A stretch of DNA of 6,377 nucleotides from contig JAJZLX010000070.1 in NCBI GenBank assembly GCA_021850555.1, positions 1 through 6,377 of the forward strand, in the 5' to 3' direction. Source of the DNA: Pseudomonadota bacterium (GTDB taxonomy: Bacteria; Pseudomonadota; Gammaproteobacteria; Steroidobacterales; Steroidobacteraceae). The first letter of the stretch is position 1. Each line of letters opens with the position of its first letter. Positions 3,036-6,377 of this stretch are shown one piece after another. Made by a program: the position numbers and the translations under genes. Below the pieces are notes generated by a model. That model searched no databases. It was not told the origin of the DNA and was given only the letters and a program-made list of their open reading frames with translations.

Positions 3036-5876
3036 GTGGGAACCGAGTCCCAGTCAATGCGTCCCATGCAGTACCGCTATCGGTTCGGTACCGCCGAATT
3101 CGACGAGGTGCGCGTCGAGCTTTGTGTGGACGGCGAGGCCGTGCAGGTTCAGCGGCGACCCCTCGAAGTGCTCGCGGTTCTGCTGCGGCACGCCGGCGAA
3201 GTGGTCACGCGGGAAGAGCTGCGCGAGGTGGTTTGGGACAACCGCATCACCGTAGACAATGTGCTCGATACGGCGCTCACCAAGCTCCGCCACGTGCTGG
3301 GGGAGCGCAATGCGGCACTGATCATCACACAGCCCAGGGTGGGCTTTCGCCTGAGCGGCCGCGTGGAAAAAGTGGCGGTCGGACGCCACTTCTCCGGTGA
3401 ACTCGCGCTCGCAGCGGGGCAGCCCCTCCCTCAGCGGGAGAACTTCATATTGCGGCGCCGCATGGGATGTTCGCCGCACCACCAGGTTTGGCTTGCACAG
3501 CACGCCAAGACGCTCGAGCAGCGGGTGTACAAGTTCAGCGCCGGCGGCGACGGACTCGCAGCCTTGAAGCGCGAGGCCACGCTGAGTCGCGTCCTGCGCG
3601 AAAGCCTCGGGGACCGGGAAGATCTCGTGCGCACTCTGGACTGGAACTTCAAGGAGCCGCCGTTCTTCCTCGAATGCGAGTACGGAGGGGAGAATCTCAC
3701 CGAATGGGCCGCCGATCATCTCGAGGGCAGCTCGCTCAGCGCGCGTCTGGCGCTGCTCGCTCAAGCGGCGGACATCGTGGCGGCGGCGCACAGCGTCGGG
3801 GTGCTTCACAAGGACCTGAAACCGGCGAACCTGCTCATCTCAGACCGACCGGACGGGGTCACGGTCCGGGTTACGGACTTTGGCAGTGGGCGGCTTCTCG
3901 AGCCGGATCGTCTGGCGGCGCTCGGCATCACGCAGCTCGGGGCGACCCTGACGCAGGGCGTAATGACCGATTCGGATACGGCGACCCCCCTGTATATCGC
4001 GCCGGAGCGGTACAAAGGCGAGACGGCCACCATAAAGAGTGACGTATTTGCCCTGGGGATCGTGCTGTACCAGCTGGTGGTCGGGGATCTGCGCAAGCCC
4101 CTGGCGCCTGGATGGGAACGCGACGTGCCCGACGAGATCCTGCGCCAGGACATCGCCGCGGCGATCGACGGCGACCCGGCCGCGCGCTTGGGAAGCGCCG
4201 CGGAACTTGCGGAGCGGCTGCGCCGCCTCGATGAAAGACGGGACGAATTCTCGCGCCAACAGGCCATGCAGCGACGGCTGAGCGCGGACCAGGAAGCACT
4301 GCGCCAGGCCCGCGCGCGCCGCCCATGGGTGCTCGCAACCCTCGCCGCGCTCTGTCTCGGACTGATTGGCGTGCTCGTGCTCTATGGCACGGTGGCGGAT
4401 GCGCGTCGCTCGTTGGCAAGACAGTACGCCACGGCCCGGGCGTTCAACACCTTCCTGACGGATGACTTCATCGCCGTCGCCAATCCGGACCTGGCTGGCC
4501 GCGCTGACGTCACCGTGATCCAGGCGATACGCGAAGCCGCGTCGAAGATCGATCAGGTCTTCAGGCACGTCGGGCCTGGTGTTCGCGGCGGCCTGCATGC
4601 CGCCATGCAGAAGTCGCTTTTCGGTCTGAGCGACTTCCCCGCGTCGATCACTCAGGGCCACGAAGCGTTGAGCGCCTACCTGCAGGCGCATGACCTGGAC
4701 AGGAGGCATATCGCCGAGGTCCGCATCAGACTGGCGTTGACACTCGCGAAGATCTCGAGGCTCAAAGACGCCTCTGTCCAACTCGCGGCCGCCGAGACGG
4801 ACATGAAGGCGGCGCATCTGGACAGCCCGGCCGTGCAGGCGCAGTACTGGTGGGCGAGAGCCGCGGTGGCGTCCTATCGGCTCGCACTGCAACAGGCGCT
4901 CGAGGACTACAGGCGTGCCTGGGCCTTGGCGCGGCGCGCCTCTCACCTGCCCTTGCCCATACGCAACCGCATACAGTTCTCCTATGCCGACACGCTGCGG
5001 CTGTCGGGCAATTTCGCCGCTGCCGAGCGGCAGGCTGAAGATCTGCTCGCGAGCGAGCGGGCGCAATTGGGTGTGAACTCGCCGGAAACCTGTTATACGG
5101 CCGCCTTGCTGGCGAGCATCTTCGGCTTTCGTGGCCACGCGAGGCAGGGACTTGCCATGGCGACGCCCGTTGCCGAGTGCCTCTCGAAGTCGCTCGGGTC
5201 GACAAACGTTCGAACGATCGCGGCGTACCAGATCGTCGGTGGCCTGCAGTTCCAGAGTGGTCTTTACAGTGATGCAGCGGTGACCTACGACAAAGTGGCG
5301 GGGATGTTCACTCGGGTGGTGGGGCCGAAGGCGCTGAGGACCATTTCAGCCCGGGAAAATGCCGGCGTCGCTCGACAATACGCCGGCGAGCTCGCAAGGG
5401 CGGAGGCGTCGCTCGCGAAAACGTTGACGCTCGCACGCACGGTGCTTGGCTGGACCCACCCTACGACCGAGGGACTGCGCTATCACCTTGCCGATTGCCG
5501 TCTCGATCTTCGCCGTACGCCGGGTGTCGAAAGACTGTTGGACGGCCTGTCCGTGCGCGCATTGAATGAAGGGGAAATCGAATCGGACTGGTCTGGGCGT
5601 CTGATGTACGAACAGGGCCGACTCGCGCTGTACACCGGAGATGCGAAACGGGCGGTTCCGATGCTACGGACCGCGGCAAGGGAGATAGCGGCGAAGGGCT
5701 CCAATGGCGCGATCAGTGTGGGTGCGATCCGGAAACTGATCCGTGCGGCCATTGTGGTTGAGACCACCCCGCGCACGGCCCGGAGACTGACTGTTCATCA
5801 TTGCGCAAAGACTGGCCCATGTCCCGTGCCGGACGCGCAGCGCCATGTGGCCATCCGCTCATCGACAGGAGCCTGA
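3036..5876 (+). CDS. Winged-helix / Ser-Thr protein kinase / transmembrane / TPR receptor-like protein
   Basis: The 946-residue product has four parts. Residues about 12-108 are an OmpR/CadC-type winged helix: PLEVLAVLLRHAGEVVTREEL, an LTKLRHVLGE helix, and a wing ending VGFRL. Residues about 137-397 are a Hanks-type kinase with Lys166 in VYKF, Glu180 (helix C), HKDLKPAN with Asp260, Lys262 and Asn265, DFG at 281-283, APE at 322-324, Asp336 in SDVFALG, and Arg384. The glycine loop (RRMGCSPHHQVWLA, 141-154) lacks the usual GxGxxG, and HRD is HKD. A basic linker (about 400-429) precedes one membrane helix (about 431-451). The remainder is helical TPR-like repeats to about 885; the segment just after the helix (FNTFLTDDFIAVANP) is typical of bacterial kinase-TPR proteins. 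Positive-inside topology puts the winged helix and kinase in the cytoplasm and the TPRs in the periplasm. The GTG at 3036 has GAGGGGG (3021-3027) 8 bases upstream and an in-frame stop at 3012-3014; ATGs at 3057 and 3066 are alternatives. Confidence 0.92.
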   Translation: MGTESQSMRPMQYRYRFGTAEFDEVRVELCVDGEAVQVQRRPLEVLAVLLRHAGEVVTREELREVVWDNRITVDNVLDTALTKLRHVLGERNAALIITQPRVGFRLSGRVEKVAVGRHFSGELALAAGQPLPQRENFILRRRMGCSPHHQVWLAQHAKTLEQRVYKFSAGGDGLAALKREATLSRVLRESLGDREDLVRTLDWNFKEPPFFLECEYGGENLTEWAADHLEGSSLSARLALLAQAADIVAAAHSVGVLHKDLKPANLLISDRPDGVTVRVTDFGSGRLLEPDRLAALGITQLGATLTQGVMTDSDTATPLYIAPERYKGETATIKSDVFALGIVLYQLVVGDLRKPLAPGWERDVPDEILRQDIAAAIDGDPAARLGSAAELAERLRRLDERRDEFSRQQAMQRRLSADQEALRQARARRPWVLATLAALCLGLIGVLVLYGTVADARRSLARQYATARAFNTFLTDDFIAVANPDLAGRADVTVIQAIREAASKIDQVFRHVGPGVRGGLHAAMQKSLFGLSDFPASITQGHEALSAYLQAHDLDRRHIAEVRIRLALTLAKISRLKDASVQLAAAETDMKAAHLDSPAVQAQYWWARAAVASYRLALQQALEDYRRAWALARRASHLPLPIRNRIQFSYADTLRLSGNFAAAERQAEDLLASERAQLGVNSPETCYTAALLASIFGFRGHARQGLAMATPVAECLSKSLGSTNVRTIAAYQIVGGLQFQSGLYSDAAVTYDKVAGMFTRVVGPKALRTISARENAGVARQYAGELARAEASLAKTLTLARTVLGWTHPTTEGLRYHLADCRLDLRRTPGVERLLDGLSVRALNEGEIESDWSGRLMYEQGRLALYTGDAKRAVPMLRTAAREIAAKGSNGAISVGAIRKLIRAAIVVETTPRTARRLTVHHCAKTGPCPVPDAQRHVAIRSSTGA

Positions 5877-6087
5877 GCATTGCCGGGCGCGTGTCATACG
5901 TCTGCCCGGTCCGGCCGTATCACGGGTTGGGGATTTGCAGCCGGCGTGGGCCTGCGGTACTGGCCGACACTTGCCGGTGACCGGCCCGGCGGGCATGCAT
6001 TCCCTCTTGCGGTGGGTCCGCGCCGCGTGGAATCGCGTTCGTGTTCCGCATTCGCAGTCGCACGCTCTCGAGATCGACCGTTCTGAA
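5877..6087. other. Non-coding interval between convergent kinase gene and PIN remnant
   Basis: I see no gene here. Just after the kinase stop, CCGGGC (5883-5888) and GCCCGG (5904-5909) form a 6-bp stem over a 15-base loop. No T-run follows, so it is at best a weak or Rho-assisted transcript end. A perfect interrupted palindrome TTCTGA-A-TCAGAA (6081-6093) spans the stop codon of the PIN remnant. Confidence 0.5.
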
Positions 6088-6240
6088 TCAGAATGGGGGC
6101 CACCACGTAAGCCCTTTGAATCTCGCCCCGTCGCGCTCCGTGGTGATCCGTTCGCCACCGGACTCGAGGGCCAGAGCCACCAACCAGGCGTCTTGTGCCA
6201 TGTTTCCTCTGGCCCGGGAATCGCGGTTGAGCACGGCCAT
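6088..6240 (-). pseudogene. 3' remnant of a VapC-like PIN-domain toxin gene
   Basis: A 50-codon minus-strand frame from the ATG at 6240 to the stop at 6088-6090 encodes the end of a PIN-domain ribonuclease. Two segments carry the family's C-terminal signature: RGNMAQDAWLVALALESGG, and then ITTERDGARFKGLTWW. They include two of the conserved acidic residues that bind the metal ion (Asp in QDAW and Asp in TERD). Intact VapC proteins are about 130 residues. The preceding frame is closed by a stop about 24 bases upstream of this ATG, and none of the three minus-strand frames up to the right edge reads like the missing N-terminal part or its PIN active site. I therefore read it as a truncated, non-functional relic. 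No antitoxin gene is visible. Confidence 0.68.
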
Positions 6241-6377
6241 CCTATCTGATCGTCCGAGAGAGATTTTTGATCACGTTGGCTGATGGACGCAGCCTGAGAT
6301 CCATCACGGATGTTGACCGTTCTTGCGGTCTTTTCCCCTCTCGATCTCTATATCGTCTTCGGTCCGCACGACCGCGA
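6241..6377. other. Right-edge non-coding sequence beside the PIN remnant
   Basis: No recognisable gene. A minus-strand frame of 23 codons enters from the edge and stops at 6304-6306; it is too short to identify. The break that removed the N-terminal part of the PIN gene probably lies at or near the left end of this segment. Confidence 0.4.
6315..6334 (+). terminator. Weak intrinsic terminator on the plus strand
   Basis: GACCG (6315-6319) and CGGTC (6326-6330) form a 5-bp stem with a 6-base loop, followed by TTTT and then C residues. The stem is short. It could end a transcript reading through from the kinase gene about 440 bases upstream, but it may be chance. Confidence 0.3.

Noticed and set aside
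3840..5138. 432-codon minus-strand open frame inside the kinase gene
   Set aside because: It is a shadow of the kinase-TPR gene in GC-rich DNA: rich in Arg and Gly, no recognisable domain, and opposite to a frame with many conserved motifs.
5845..6249. 134-codon plus-strand open frame after the kinase gene
   Set aside because: Arg/Pro/Gly-rich and motif-free. It overlaps the kinase end and lies opposite the PIN remnant, which has real family signatures.
1..6377. CRISPR array, tRNA or rRNA genes
   Set aside because: No regularly spaced direct repeats, cloverleaf pattern or rRNA-like conserved segments were seen on either strand.

Overview
This is a high-GC window, most likely chromosomal DNA of a Gram-negative proteobacterium. 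The evidence is a lipoprotein with a type II signal peptide, a CsgG/HfaB-type outer-membrane protein and a kinase-TPR protein that spans the inner membrane. The last has a winged-helix domain, a Hanks-type kinase, one membrane segment and TPRs, a layout I associate with gammaproteobacteria of the Xanthomonadales/Lysobacterales type. That placement is inference from architecture and base composition, with no marker gene to confirm it.

Left half (1-2367): four genes on the minus strand, all apparently concerned with the cell envelope. In transcription order they are: a YiiX-type permuted NlpC/P60 cysteine hydrolase (1807-2367); a small DUF4878-like lipoprotein whose start overlaps the hydrolase stop by 10 bases (1403-1816); a 77-residue two-helix membrane protein (1043-1276); and a CsgG/HfaB-family exported protein (1-832) whose C-terminal SH3-like domain is cut by the window edge. 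The first two are almost certainly co-transcribed. The CsgG-like gene has its own candidate sigma-70 promoter, a hairpin in its leader and a perfect palindrome over its Shine-Dalgarno site.

Middle (2368-3035): about 670 bases of GC-rich DNA with no convincing gene. It holds several hairpins and, at 2445-2468, a plus-strand intrinsic terminator with no plus-strand gene upstream of it, which hints at an undescribed small or antisense transcript.

Right half (3036-5876): one large plus-strand gene for a 946-residue receptor-like protein. It joins a DNA-binding winged helix, a Ser/Thr kinase with intact catalytic residues but a degenerate glycine loop, a transmembrane helix and a predicted periplasmic TPR domain. 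It is transcribed divergently from the envelope cluster. A working hypothesis, not shown by the sequence, is that it senses an envelope state through its TPRs and acts on its neighbours by phosphorylation, transcription control or both.

Right edge (5877-6377): non-coding sequence containing the minus-strand remnant of a VapC-like PIN-domain toxin (6088-6240). The N-terminal part is absent from the window.

The most interesting items are the one-polypeptide DNA-binding kinase receptor, the non-lipidated CsgG-SH3 protein without visible curli partners, and the orphan terminator.
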